This document shows positions 7,056 to 13,416 of a stretch of DNA of 13,416 bases, one piece after another (position 1 is the first letter of the stretch; each line of letters starts with the position of its first letter). Source of the stretch: Candidatus Zhuqueibacterota bacterium 4484_87 (lineage in GTDB: Bacteria > Zhuqueibacterota > Zhuqueibacteria > Thermofontimicrobiales > Thermofontimicrobiaceae); contig NATN01000028.1 in the NCBI GenBank assembly GCA_002085355.1, positions 1-13,416 on the forward strand, written 5' to 3'. Below the pieces are notes generated by a model, which saw only the letters and a list, made by a program, of their open reading frames with translations, made no database searches and was not told the DNA's origin. The position numbers were made by a program, and so were the translations under genes.

Positions 7056-7287
7056 GATAAATCCTCCTCAATTTTGAAAAGAATTTAATTCGAGCGCGGG
7101 GAGAATGCGAGCTGGATGTGATTTAGGTTTTGAAATTTCTCCGGCTTTTATTAAGGGTTTTTAAAATTGGTGAAGAATATTCATTTTGAAAAGAAAATTG
7201 TATTGTAAAAATATTTTTCCGACACTAATTCGGATAATTTCATCAGCAAGAGGCGTGAATTGTAGGCAGAAGTTCTATTGCACCGTA

Positions 7288-7302
7288 TAACTGTCTAACT
7301 GT
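7288..7302 (+). repeat. Tandem TAACTGT repeat upstream of cydA
   Basis: TAACTGT occurs at 7288-7294 and 7296-7302, one base apart, so the repeat period is 8 bp. It lies about 170 bp before cydA and upstream of the possible promoter. It may be a binding site for a regulator; nothing else supports this. Confidence 0.35.
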
Positions 7303-7331
7303 TTGGATTTTGAATTTGTTCATTTTTTTTC

Positions 7332-7361
7332 TTGCCTTTTTAAATTTATTTATTATATTAT
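7332..7361 (+). promoter_or_regulatory. Possible cydA promoter
   Basis: TTGCCT (7332-7337) and TATTAT (7356-7361) are separated by 18 bases and precede cydA by about 110 bp. The tract is so A+T-rich that several -10-like hexamers can be chosen, so the exact site is uncertain. Transcription is expected to begin near 7368. Confidence 0.3.
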
Positions 7362-7469
7362 ATTTAAAAATATTACAAATCAGTAATAACAATAATTTGC
7401 AATCGTTTTTAAATAGAGCATACTTTCATAATCTCACTAAATTATTAACCCAAACGGGGAGGAAATGCT

Positions 7470-8786
7470 ATGGATGTCGTGTTACTATCCCGCCTTCAAT
7501 TCGCTCTAACGATTGGATTCCACTTTCTTTTTCCGCCGCTCACACTCGGACTTTCATTCATCATCGTCATCCTGGAAACTCTTTATTTAAAAAAGAGGGA
7601 TGAGGTTTATCGAAATCTGTCCTCATTTTTGGTAAAGATTTTGGGCCTGATTTTTGTGATCGGTACGGCAACGGGAATCGTAATGGAGTTCTCTTTTGGT
7701 ACCAACTGGTCAAATTATTCCAGGATCGTTGGCGATGTTTTTGGAGCGCCGCTGGCTGCGGAAGGAGTATTCGCCTTTTTTCTGGAGTCCATGTTTTTAG
7801 GCGTACTGGTTTTTGGCAGGAAAAAAGTGTCAGAGAAATTTTATTGGTGGTCAGCATTCTTTGTATTTTTTGGTTCCCATCTATCAGGTCTCTGGATCAT
7901 CATTGCAAATTCCTGGATGCAGACGCCGGCAGGATATATTATGCAGGATGGTCGCGCAATTTTGGACAATTTTTTCGCCGCTGCAGTTAACCATTCCACT
8001 TTTGTACGCTACAGTCACACGATTCTTTCGGGCTGGATTATGGGAGCGTTTTTTGTGGCAGGAGTGGCAGCCTGGTACCTCCTGAAGAACAGAAATTTAG
8101 CAGAAGCAAAAGTTGCCATGAAGCTTTCAGTAATTATTATTTTAATCGTATCGGTGGCGGAGTTATTTGTTGGACATTGGCATTCAGTGCAGGTCGCAAA
8201 AACTCAACCTGCAAAATTAGCTGCTTTTGAGGCGCTTTATGATACACAAGAGGGGGCGCCGTTGGCAGTTTTTGGTATCCCAGATGCCAAAAATCAAAAG
8301 AATCATCTGTACATAGGCCTTCCCAAAATGCTCAGCTTTTTGCTTTATTTCGACGCCGATGCAAAAGTGTTGGGCTTAAACGAATTTCCGGAAGGCGACA
8401 GACCGCCTGTCTTTTTGACTTTCATGTCCTATCATATAATGATTATTCTGGGGACTCTTTTTATCCTGTACGGCCTTATCGGAGTTTTTCTGCTATTCAA
8501 GGATAAAATCTGGGATGCAAAGTGGTATTTGAAATCTCTGATCATCGGAATTGTGCTTCCGGTGTTCGCCATTCAATTTGGCTGGATTACAGCGGAGGTT
8601 GGGCGGCAGCCATGGGTGGTTTACGGGATTTTGCGCACGAAAGATGCTGCATCAGTGGTAGTTCCAGCCGGACAAATTTTGTTTTCATTAATCATGTTTG
8701 GCTTGATTTACCTTTTGTTATTCATCATGTTCATGCGTTATCTGTTAAAGATCATCAGAAAAGGACCTCAGCAAGTTGCTGCATAA
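7470..8786 (+). CDS. cydA: Cytochrome bd quinol oxidase subunit I
   Basis: This 438-residue inner-membrane subunit holds the haems and oxidises quinol while reducing oxygen to water. GGGGAGGAAA (7456-7465) lies ahead of the ATG. By alignment with E. coli CydA from memory: H18 matches H19 (oxygen-site haem), H183 matches H186 and M324 matches M393 (haem b558), E376 in GWITAEVGRQPW matches E445 (haem b595), E98 and E106 match the proton-channel pair E99/E107, and K249 and E254 match the quinol-site residues K252 and E257. It is shorter than the 522-residue E. coli protein because the region after the Q-loop lacks the long insertion, so it belongs to the short-Q-loop class. The position matching R391, two before the methionine ligand, is histidine (H322). 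cydB follows after 59 bp. Confidence 0.97.
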   Translation: MDVVLLSRLQFALTIGFHFLFPPLTLGLSFIIVILETLYLKKRDEVYRNLSSFLVKILGLIFVIGTATGIVMEFSFGTNWSNYSRIVGDVFGAPLAAEGVFAFFLESMFLGVLVFGRKKVSEKFYWWSAFFVFFGSHLSGLWIIIANSWMQTPAGYIMQDGRAILDNFFAAAVNHSTFVRYSHTILSGWIMGAFFVAGVAAWYLLKNRNLAEAKVAMKLSVIIILIVSVAELFVGHWHSVQVAKTQPAKLAAFEALYDTQEGAPLAVFGIPDAKNQKNHLYIGLPKMLSFLLYFDADAKVLGLNEFPEGDRPPVFLTFMSYHIMIILGTLFILYGLIGVFLLFKDKIWDAKWYLKSLIIGIVLPVFAIQFGWITAEVGRQPWVVYGILRTKDAASVVVPAGQILFSLIMFGLIYLLLFIMFMRYLLKIIRKGPQQVAA

Positions 8787-8845
8787 TTTCGTTGCAATGG
8801 GAAAAAATGTGTTTCGAATACCACAATCCAAGATAGGAGGTTTCT

Positions 8846-9856
8846 ATGGAAACAATTGATTTATTAAGGAATATATGGTATCTGCTTATTGGCGTCCTGC
8901 TCGCTGGCTATGCCATCCTGGATGGCTTCGATCTGGGAATTGGCACATTGATGCCTTTCCTGGCAAAAAGCGAAAAGGATAAAAGATATTTGTACAATTC
9001 CATCGGCCCTTTTTGGGACGGAAATGAAGTCTGGCTGCTCACAGGTGGCGGTGCGCTCTTTGCCGCATTCCCTCATGCTTATGCAACTGTTTTTAGCGGA
9101 TTTTATCTGGCTTTGATGCTGGTGCTGTTTGCGCTGATTTTTCGCGCTGTTTCTCTGGAATATTGGCATCATTCCACAGAAAATAAAAAATTGTGGGAAT
9201 GGACTTTCATCATCGGTAGCTTTCTACCGGCACTACTTTTTGGCGTAGCGCTGGGAAATGTTGTTGTCGGTGTTCCGCTGGATAGTCACATGGAATTTAC
9301 AGGTTCGTTTTTCACGTTGCTTCGGCCGTTTCCCTTGATTATCGGATTACTTGGGCTGGTAGCAATTTTGCAGCACGGCTTGACTTATGCAATTTTAAAA
9401 ACGGAAGGCGATCTACAGAAGCGTGCTCGGTCTTTGCTCAATACAATTTGGTTAGCTTTCATTGTTCTTTTTCTGTTGAGCTTTGTCGCTGCCATCATCT
9501 GGCTTCCCTTTGCGATCAAAAGCATTCTCGGCTGGGTCTTTGCTGTGGTGGCTTTAATCGCTTGGTTTTTAATCAAATACTATGCTAAAGCAGAGCAGGA
9601 TGGTAAAGCATTTTTCATGTCTTCGCTTTTGTTTGCTGCGTTATGGGGAATAGTTGGCGCAGTCCATTTCCCGAATTTAGTGCGCGCGATTGATGAGGCT
9701 AATAGCATCACTGTTGCAAACGGTTCGTCTTCACAATTGACGCTGACGGTAATGTTGATTATTGCAATCATTGGTATGCCGCTGGTGATTTTTTATACAG
9801 CGTATATTTATCGCGCATTCAAAGGAAAAGTCGTACTGGACGAAGAGGGTTATTGA
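8846..9856 (+). CDS. cydB: Cytochrome bd quinol oxidase subunit II
   Basis: This is the 336-residue partner of CydA, rich in transmembrane helices. A strong AGGAGG (8835-8840) lies five bases before the ATG. Family motifs are clear near the N-terminus: GYAILDGFDLG (21-31) and GPFWDGNEVWLLTGGGALFA (54-73), including acidic residues at the positions of E. coli D29 and D58. The C-terminus ends in a charged tail, DEEGY. It is somewhat shorter than E. coli CydB (379 residues). No CydX-like small subunit gene follows: the sequence after the stop runs directly into a terminator. The cydDC assembly exporter is not in this window. Confidence 0.96.
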   Translation: METIDLLRNIWYLLIGVLLAGYAILDGFDLGIGTLMPFLAKSEKDKRYLYNSIGPFWDGNEVWLLTGGGALFAAFPHAYATVFSGFYLALMLVLFALIFRAVSLEYWHHSTENKKLWEWTFIIGSFLPALLFGVALGNVVVGVPLDSHMEFTGSFFTLLRPFPLIIGLLGLVAILQHGLTYAILKTEGDLQKRARSLLNTIWLAFIVLFLLSFVAAIIWLPFAIKSILGWVFAVVALIAWFLIKYYAKAEQDGKAFFMSSLLFAALWGIVGAVHFPNLVRAIDEANSITVANGSSSQLTLTVMLIIAIIGMPLVIFYTAYIYRAFKGKVVLDEEGY

Positions 9857-9903
9857 TTTTTGCTAACCTGTCCTTTGAGAAGGAAAATCTTCAATATTTA
9901 GTC

Positions 9904-9938
9904 AAAATCCCCCTGTGATAATTTGCAGGGGGATTTTT
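9904..9938 (+). terminator. Strong intrinsic terminator after cydB
   Basis: AAAATCCCCCTG (9904-9915) and CAGGGGGATTTT (9926-9937) form a perfect 12-bp stem with a 10-base loop, with five Ts ending at 9938. The stem is A-rich on the 5' side and T-rich on the 3' side, so it could work in both directions. It separates the cydAB transcript from the downstream two-component genes. Confidence 0.93.
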
Positions 9939-9959
9939 GGTGGTGAAGTGATAAATGGC

Positions 9960-9989
9960 TTGCTTTTTTATGCAAAAAAGTAATATATT
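9960..9989 (+). promoter_or_regulatory. Probable promoter of the histidine kinase gene
   Basis: TTGCTT (9960-9965) and TATATT (9984-9989) are separated by 18 bases. A perfect 7-4-7 inverted repeat, CTTTTTT (9963-9969) with AAAAAAG (9974-9980), fills most of the spacer and may be an operator or simply curved DNA. Transcription would start near 9997, leaving a leader of about 90 bases. Confidence 0.5.
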
Positions 9990-9996
9990 TATCGAT

Positions 9997-10036
9997 GCCA
10001 AAGTTATCGTCCAGCCTTTAATCTCAAAACTTTGGC
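9997..10036 (+). promoter_or_regulatory. Leader stem-loop upstream of the kinase gene
   Basis: GCCAAAGTT (9997-10005) and AACTTTGGC (10028-10036) form a perfect 9-bp inverted repeat around a 22-base loop. It sits at the predicted 5' end of the kinase mRNA and has no T-run after it, so it is unlikely to be a terminator. A 5'-end stability hairpin, an operator or an RNA regulatory element are all possible. No known riboswitch was recognised. Confidence 0.5.
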
Positions 10037-10084
10037 TGTTCGATCCTTTGCGGCGAATGAATTATAAAATAGTTGGAAAAAAAT

Positions 10085-11188
10085 ATGTTCGGCGAAAAAC
10101 TTGATAGCGATACATTCTGGAAATTGATCATTGGATTTTTAATTCTTATGATCGCGTATCTGCATTATGCAACATCAACAGATTTGCATTATCTGCATGA
10201 GATTTATCGTGCGCTTTTTTTCCTGCCCATTATTTTGGCTGCTTTTCGATTTCAATTGCGCGGAGGCCTTTTTTCATCTCTAATCATTATCGCCATTTAC
10301 ATTCCACACGTTGTTTTTCAGTGGGGCGGTGATTTATTTTATAATTTCAGCCGTTTCGTGCAAATGATTGTGTATTTGATTGTCGGCATTGTTGCCGGTG
10401 TTCTGGCACAACGCGAACGCAGAGAACGCGATAATTATCAACGCACAGCCGAGGAACTGGAAAAGTCATATAAAAAATTGCAGATTCAATCTGCAAAGGT
10501 CGCTGAGATTGAAGACAAGTTGCGTGACGCAGAAAAATTGTCCGTGCTGGGCGAATTAGCGGCGAGTCTGGCGCACGAAGTGCGGAATCCGCTGACGTCT
10601 ATCTGGGGTGTGATGGAAATTCTACGCGATGAATATGAGACCACAGGAAAAAAGAGTGAGTTTGTCGATGTGCTTTTTAAAGAAGTCAATCGATTGAATC
10701 AGGTGGTGGAAAATTATCTGACGTTGGCACGAAAGACCGATCTATTGCGCCAGTCCTGCGATCTGGCGGAAATTTCCAAATCAGTTGTTTTTATGCTCAA
10801 TCACCGTGCCAAAAAGCAGCACGTCAAAATCAATGTTGATTTTTCACCACAGCCCTTTCTCGTTACCGCCAATGAAAATCAACTTCAGCAAATTCTCATT
10901 AACGCCATACTTAACTCACTCGCTGCCATGCCCGATGGCGGTGAGATAGTTTTGAAGGGAGAGATACTCAAAGATAAAAGAAAAGAGTTATCCATCATTG
11001 ATACGGGGGTAGGTTTTTCGCCTGATTTGGCAGCAAAAATATTCAAACCATTTTTTACAACAAAAAAAGATGGCACCGGATTGGGATTGAGCATCATCAA
11101 GCGAATCGTTGATGAAAATCATTGGGATGTAAAGATTGAAAGTGAGAAAAATAAAGAGACGACACTGACAATCACTTTCAGTGAATGA
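10085..11188 (+). CDS. Membrane sensor histidine kinase, NtrB/AtoS type
   Basis: This 367-residue kinase starts at the ATG at 10085; an in-frame TTG at 10073 is also possible, but GGAAAA at 10075-10080 fits as ribosome-binding site for the ATG. Four hydrophobic segments (about 14-29, 43-58, 60-78 and 91-108) have only short loops, so there is no large periplasmic sensor domain. A charged, probably coiled-coil helix (110-150) leads to the HisKA domain with LAHEVRNPLTSI, H164 being the phosphorylated residue. The ATP-binding domain has an N-box (NAILNSLAAM, from N273), G1 (DTGVGF, D306), an F-box (KPFFTTK) and G2 (GTGLGLS, 330-336). The next gene, 55 bp on, is an NtrC-type regulator, its obvious partner. 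The four-helix input resembles membrane sensors of the DUF4118 sort; the signal is unknown. Confidence 0.93.
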   Translation: MFGEKLDSDTFWKLIIGFLILMIAYLHYATSTDLHYLHEIYRALFFLPIILAAFRFQLRGGLFSSLIIIAIYIPHVVFQWGGDLFYNFSRFVQMIVYLIVGIVAGVLAQRERRERDNYQRTAEELEKSYKKLQIQSAKVAEIEDKLRDAEKLSVLGELAASLAHEVRNPLTSIWGVMEILRDEYETTGKKSEFVDVLFKEVNRLNQVVENYLTLARKTDLLRQSCDLAEISKSVVFMLNHRAKKQHVKINVDFSPQPFLVTANENQLQQILINAILNSLAAMPDGGEIVLKGEILKDKRKELSIIDTGVGFSPDLAAKIFKPFFTTKKDGTGLGLSIIKRIVDENHWDVKIESEKNKETTLTITFSE

Positions 11189-11243
11189 AAGTTTATATTA
11201 GGATTTGTTCAAAAACAGATAACTAAATTTCGACGGGAAATGC

Positions 11244-12587
11244 ATGGAAAAGAATCAAAAAATTCTGCTCATTGACGATGACGAAAGTCTGAACAAAGTG
11301 CTCTCGTTTCAATTAAATCAAATGGGCATGAACGTCAAGACTGCGCTAGACGGCGCGAGCGGCTTGAAACTATTCAATGAAATTTCATTCGATGTGGTCA
11401 TCACGGATTTGCAGTTGCCGGATGTTTCCGGAATGGAATTGCTGGAAGAAATTCGCCGACTCGATAAAAATGTGATTATCATTATTATTACCGCGTTTGG
11501 CACTGTCGAAAATGCCATTGAAGCAGTCAAAAAGGGCGCAGATGACTATTTGACCAAACCGTTCGGAAAAGAGACGCTTCGTTTTGTCATTGAAAAAGCG
11601 CTGCGACTTCGCGAATTGCAGCAAGAGAATATGCAACTTAAATCGGAATTGTATCAGAAATACGATTTTTCCAATATTATCGGGAAAAGCGGCCCAATGC
11701 AGGATGTGCTCAAATTAGTGGGTCAGGTTGCCGAAAGCGACGCCACCGTACTCATTCGCGGAGAGAGCGGAACAGGCAAGGAGCTTATTGCCAGGGCTCT
11801 GCATTACAATAGTTTGCGCAAGAATAAGCCCATGATTACCGTGAATTGTCCTTCCATTCCGGAGAGTCTGATCGAGAGCGAACTTTTCGGACATGTGAGA
11901 GGGGCTTTCACCGGAGCACTCCGCGATCGAAAAGGTAAATTCGAATTAGCGGAAGGAAGCACGATCTTTTTGGACGAGATTGGTGATCTGAAACTGGATT
12001 TGCAAGCGAGATTGTTGCGAGTTTTGCAGGAAAAAGAAATCGAGCGCGTGGGAGATTCCAAGCCCATTCGAGTTGATGCCCGGATTGTTGCTGCTACGAA
12101 TAAAAATCTGGAAACTATGGTGGAAACCGGTGAGTTTCGTGAAGATTTATATTACCGATTAAATGTGGTGACAATTGTCGTGCCGCCTTTGCGCGATCGC
12201 AAGGAGGACATTCCATTCCTCGTTGATTTTTTCATTCAAAAATATAGTCAAGGGCGTCAGATTCGTTTGAATGACGACGCACTTTCTCTGCTCCTGCAGC
12301 ACAACTGGCCCGGTAATGTGCGGGAACTGGAAAATGCCATTGAACGGGCGATAGTCACATCGCCGGATGGCATGATTACAATAGACCTGTTGAAACCGGT
12401 TGCCCTCTATCAACCGCGACGACAGGAGTCGATTTCTGTGAACAGATCCCTGCAGGAAATCGAACGAGATGCGATAAAAGATGCTCTTAAACGAGCGAAC
12501 GGAAATCAAACTAAAGCTGCGCGACTCTTGGGAATACCGCGCCACGTTTTGTTGTACCGAATGAAAAAATATGGAATGAATGAATAA
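11244..12587 (+). CDS. Sigma-54-dependent response regulator, NtrC family
   Basis: This 447-residue protein has the full three-part NtrC architecture. The receiver domain (1-120) has acidic residues D11 and D12, phosphorylation site D55, T83 and K105. The AAA+ domain (about 143-370) has Walker A GESGTGKE (173-180), the sigma-54-contacting loop GAFTGA (220-225), Walker B IFLDE (241-245), an arginine-rich PPLRDRKEDI stretch and WPGNVRELENAIERA (355-369). The C-terminal Fis-type helix-turn-helix (about 404-445) includes NQTKAARLLGIPRHVLLYRM. When phosphorylated it should form a ring and use ATP to open sigma-54 promoters. A GGGAAA motif precedes the ATG. Its partner is the kinase immediately upstream. 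By length and motifs it is AtoC/ZraR-like, but no specific orthologue can be named. Confidence 0.96.
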   Translation: MEKNQKILLIDDDESLNKVLSFQLNQMGMNVKTALDGASGLKLFNEISFDVVITDLQLPDVSGMELLEEIRRLDKNVIIIIITAFGTVENAIEAVKKGADDYLTKPFGKETLRFVIEKALRLRELQQENMQLKSELYQKYDFSNIIGKSGPMQDVLKLVGQVAESDATVLIRGESGTGKELIARALHYNSLRKNKPMITVNCPSIPESLIESELFGHVRGAFTGALRDRKGKFELAEGSTIFLDEIGDLKLDLQARLLRVLQEKEIERVGDSKPIRVDARIVAATNKNLETMVETGEFREDLYYRLNVVTIVVPPLRDRKEDIPFLVDFFIQKYSQGRQIRLNDDALSLLLQHNWPGNVRELENAIERAIVTSPDGMITIDLLKPVALYQPRRQESISVNRSLQEIERDAIKDALKRANGNQTKAARLLGIPRHVLLYRMKKYGMNE

Positions 12588-12838
12588 GTTTTTACCGCGG
12601 AAATATTTTTCAAAATGCTAAAGAGATTCAAATGATCAAGATTAAAAATTGAAATTGAGCGGTTGATGAAAATGATTTTGTTAAATTTGTAAATCGATTG
12701 TAACATAGGATGTATATCTTTCGCAGTTCGGAGTAGTTTGGTCATTTGAATCTGGGGTTTGTGGATTAGGATTTTTATCAATTTGAGAGCACAGAAAGAA
12801 ACGCTACATTAAGTGACAAAACAATATGAGGAATAAGC
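12588..12838. other. Intergenic region before the PhoB-type gene
   Basis: This 251-bp region is A+T-rich with no gene and no obvious hairpin terminator for the NtrC-type gene. It holds a Pho-box-like repeat (12687-12704), a -10-like TATATC (12713-12718) and a GAGGA ribosome-binding site (12828-12832). Confidence 0.5.
12687..12704 (+). promoter_or_regulatory. Pho-box-like direct repeat upstream of the response regulator
   Basis: TTGTAAA (12687-12693) and TTGTAAC (12698-12704) are 7-mers separated by four bases, which is the 7-4-7, 11-bp-period geometry of PhoB binding sites (consensus half CTGTCAT). A weaker TTGTTAA lies at 12678-12684. TATATC, a possible -10, begins eight bases after the repeat. 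This fits autoregulation by the PhoB-like product downstream; it is inferred from geometry and a partial match. Confidence 0.4.
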
Positions 12839-13416
12839 ATGTCCGCCAAAATCATGATTGTTGAAGATGACCCGGATATTTGTGATATTCTGAGTTATAA
12901 CCTGGAAACAGCGGATTTTGATCCGATAATTTTCCACAACGGGAAAGATGCGCTGAAAGCCTGTATCAGCGATCCGCCGGCTTTAATTCTGCTCGATCTC
13001 ATGTTGCCGGGCATGAATGGTCTTGAATTTACTCGCACTATTCGCAGAGACAACAGATGCCAGGATTTACCAATTATCATGATTACTGCGCGGTCCGAAG
13101 AAATGGATGTTTTGCACGGACTGGAACAGGGCGCAGACGACTACATCACTAAACCTTTTCGACCCAAAGAAGTGGTCGCCCGCGTCAAAGCGCTGTTGCG
13201 GCGGCGTCTTCGTGAAGAAGATAAAATATTTCAATGGAAAGAATTGGTGGTCAATTTTTCACAGCGACATGTGACGTTGAACGGTAAAGACCTGGAATTG
13301 ACGCCCAAAGAATTTTTGTTGCTCGAAGCGTTAATTGAAGCGCGCGGGCGGGTATTGTCCCGCGATCAGTTGCTGGATAAAGTGTGGGGCTTTGATTATT
13401 ACGGCGCTCCCCGAAC
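12839..13416 (+). CDS. OmpR/PhoB-family response regulator, partial at right edge
   Basis: The visible 192 codons start at an ATG with GAGGA (12828-12832) six bases before it and run off the window. The receiver domain (1-122) has E9, D10 and D11, phosphorylation site D53 in [12 protein letters not shown]83 and K105 in the usual KPF motif. The C-terminal winged-helix domain starts near 130 ([10 protein letters not shown]) and includes [20 protein letters not shown] and [12 protein letters not shown]; the recognition helix and wing are cut off. About 35-40 residues should be missing. The family resemblance is closest to PhoB/PhoP-type regulators, and a sensor kinase of the PhoR sort might follow, but that is outside the window. 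It is separate from the upstream NtrC-type pair, with its own likely promoter. Confidence 0.93.

Larger units (their letters stand above)
7056..7469. other. Divergent intergenic region upstream of cydA
   Basis: This 414-bp region between two divergent genes has no credible coding sequence. It contains the GAGGAGGA site of the minus-strand gene (7062-7069), two copies of attttgaaaagaa (7071-7083 and 7183-7195), a short inverted repeat TCCGA-N7-TCGGA (7218-7234), a TAACTGT direct repeat (7288-7302), a very A+T-rich tract (7337-7385) and the cydA ribosome-binding site. No FNR-type TTGAT-N4-ATCAA site was seen. Confidence 0.5.

Noticed and set aside
7071..7195. Two copies of attttgaaaagaa in the region upstream of the exported-protein gene
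   Set aside because: This is a short A+T-rich word in A+T-rich DNA, 112 bp apart with no symmetry. Chance is a sufficient explanation.
7265..7281. Possible sigma-54 promoter (AGGCAG then TTGCA) upstream of cydA
   Set aside because: The GG and GC pairs are separated by 13 bases instead of the required 10.
9957..9973. Possible sigma-54 promoter (TGGC then TGC) upstream of the kinase gene
   Set aside because: The GG and GC pairs are again 13 bases apart, not 10. A sigma-70-type promoter fits better.
9955..10104. A 49-codon open frame (ATG at 9955, TGA at 10102) between cydB and the kinase gene
   Set aside because: It has no clear ribosome-binding site, covers the palindrome and the leader stem-loop, overlaps the kinase start, and encodes no hydrophobic CydX-like helix.

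Overview
The window reads as a chromosomal segment from a Gram-negative, respiring bacterium, most likely of the wider Fibrobacterota-Chlorobiota-Bacteroidota (FCB) assemblage (Calditrichota, KSB1 or Ignavibacteria type). This is inference. It rests on a secreted protein with a YPNPFN-type C-terminal sorting tail, an AraC regulator fused to a multi-spanning membrane domain, and A+T-rich intergenic DNA. Strong Shine-Dalgarno sequences (GAGGAGGA, AGGAGG) and one near-consensus TTGACA-N17-TATATT promoter argue against a typical member of the class Bacteroidia. No species can be named. Nothing here looks like a CRISPR array, prophage, insertion sequence, tRNA or rRNA.

Layout. (1) 1-1224, minus: an AAA ATPase with a DUF4143 nuclease-like domain, running off the left edge. 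Its last 84 visible bases repeat an internal part of the same gene exactly and in frame. (2) 1509-2624, minus: a seven-helix membrane protein ending in an AraC DNA-binding domain. (3) 3016-5448, plus: a compact heavy-metal resistance operon with promoter, operator-like inverted repeat, CadC/SmtB-type repressor, P1B-type metal ATPase and intrinsic terminator. (4) 5505-7055, minus: an exported, probably beta-propeller protein with a C-terminal sorting domain. (5) 7470-9937, plus: cydA-cydB, encoding cytochrome bd quinol oxidase, closed by a strong terminator. (6) 10085-12587, plus: a two-component pair, a four-helix membrane histidine kinase and a sigma-54-dependent NtrC-type regulator. (7) 12839 to the right edge, plus: an OmpR/PhoB-family response regulator cut off in its DNA-binding domain, with a Pho-box-like direct repeat upstream.

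How the parts work together. The metal operon is self-contained: the repressor probably leaves DNA when it binds Cd, Pb or Zn, allowing synthesis of the efflux pump. CydAB provides high-affinity oxygen reduction from the quinol pool. The kinase and NtrC regulator lie just downstream of cydAB but are separated from it by a terminator and have their own promoter-like sequence, so the link may be only positional. No convincing sigma-54 promoter was found by eye, so the regulator's targets are probably elsewhere.

No clearly new multi-gene system is visible. The points most worth checking are the in-frame duplication at the left edge, the metal ATPase with APC and HEASE in place of the usual metal-binding motifs next to a cysteine-rich sensor, the structured leader of the kinase gene, and the Pho-box-like repeat.
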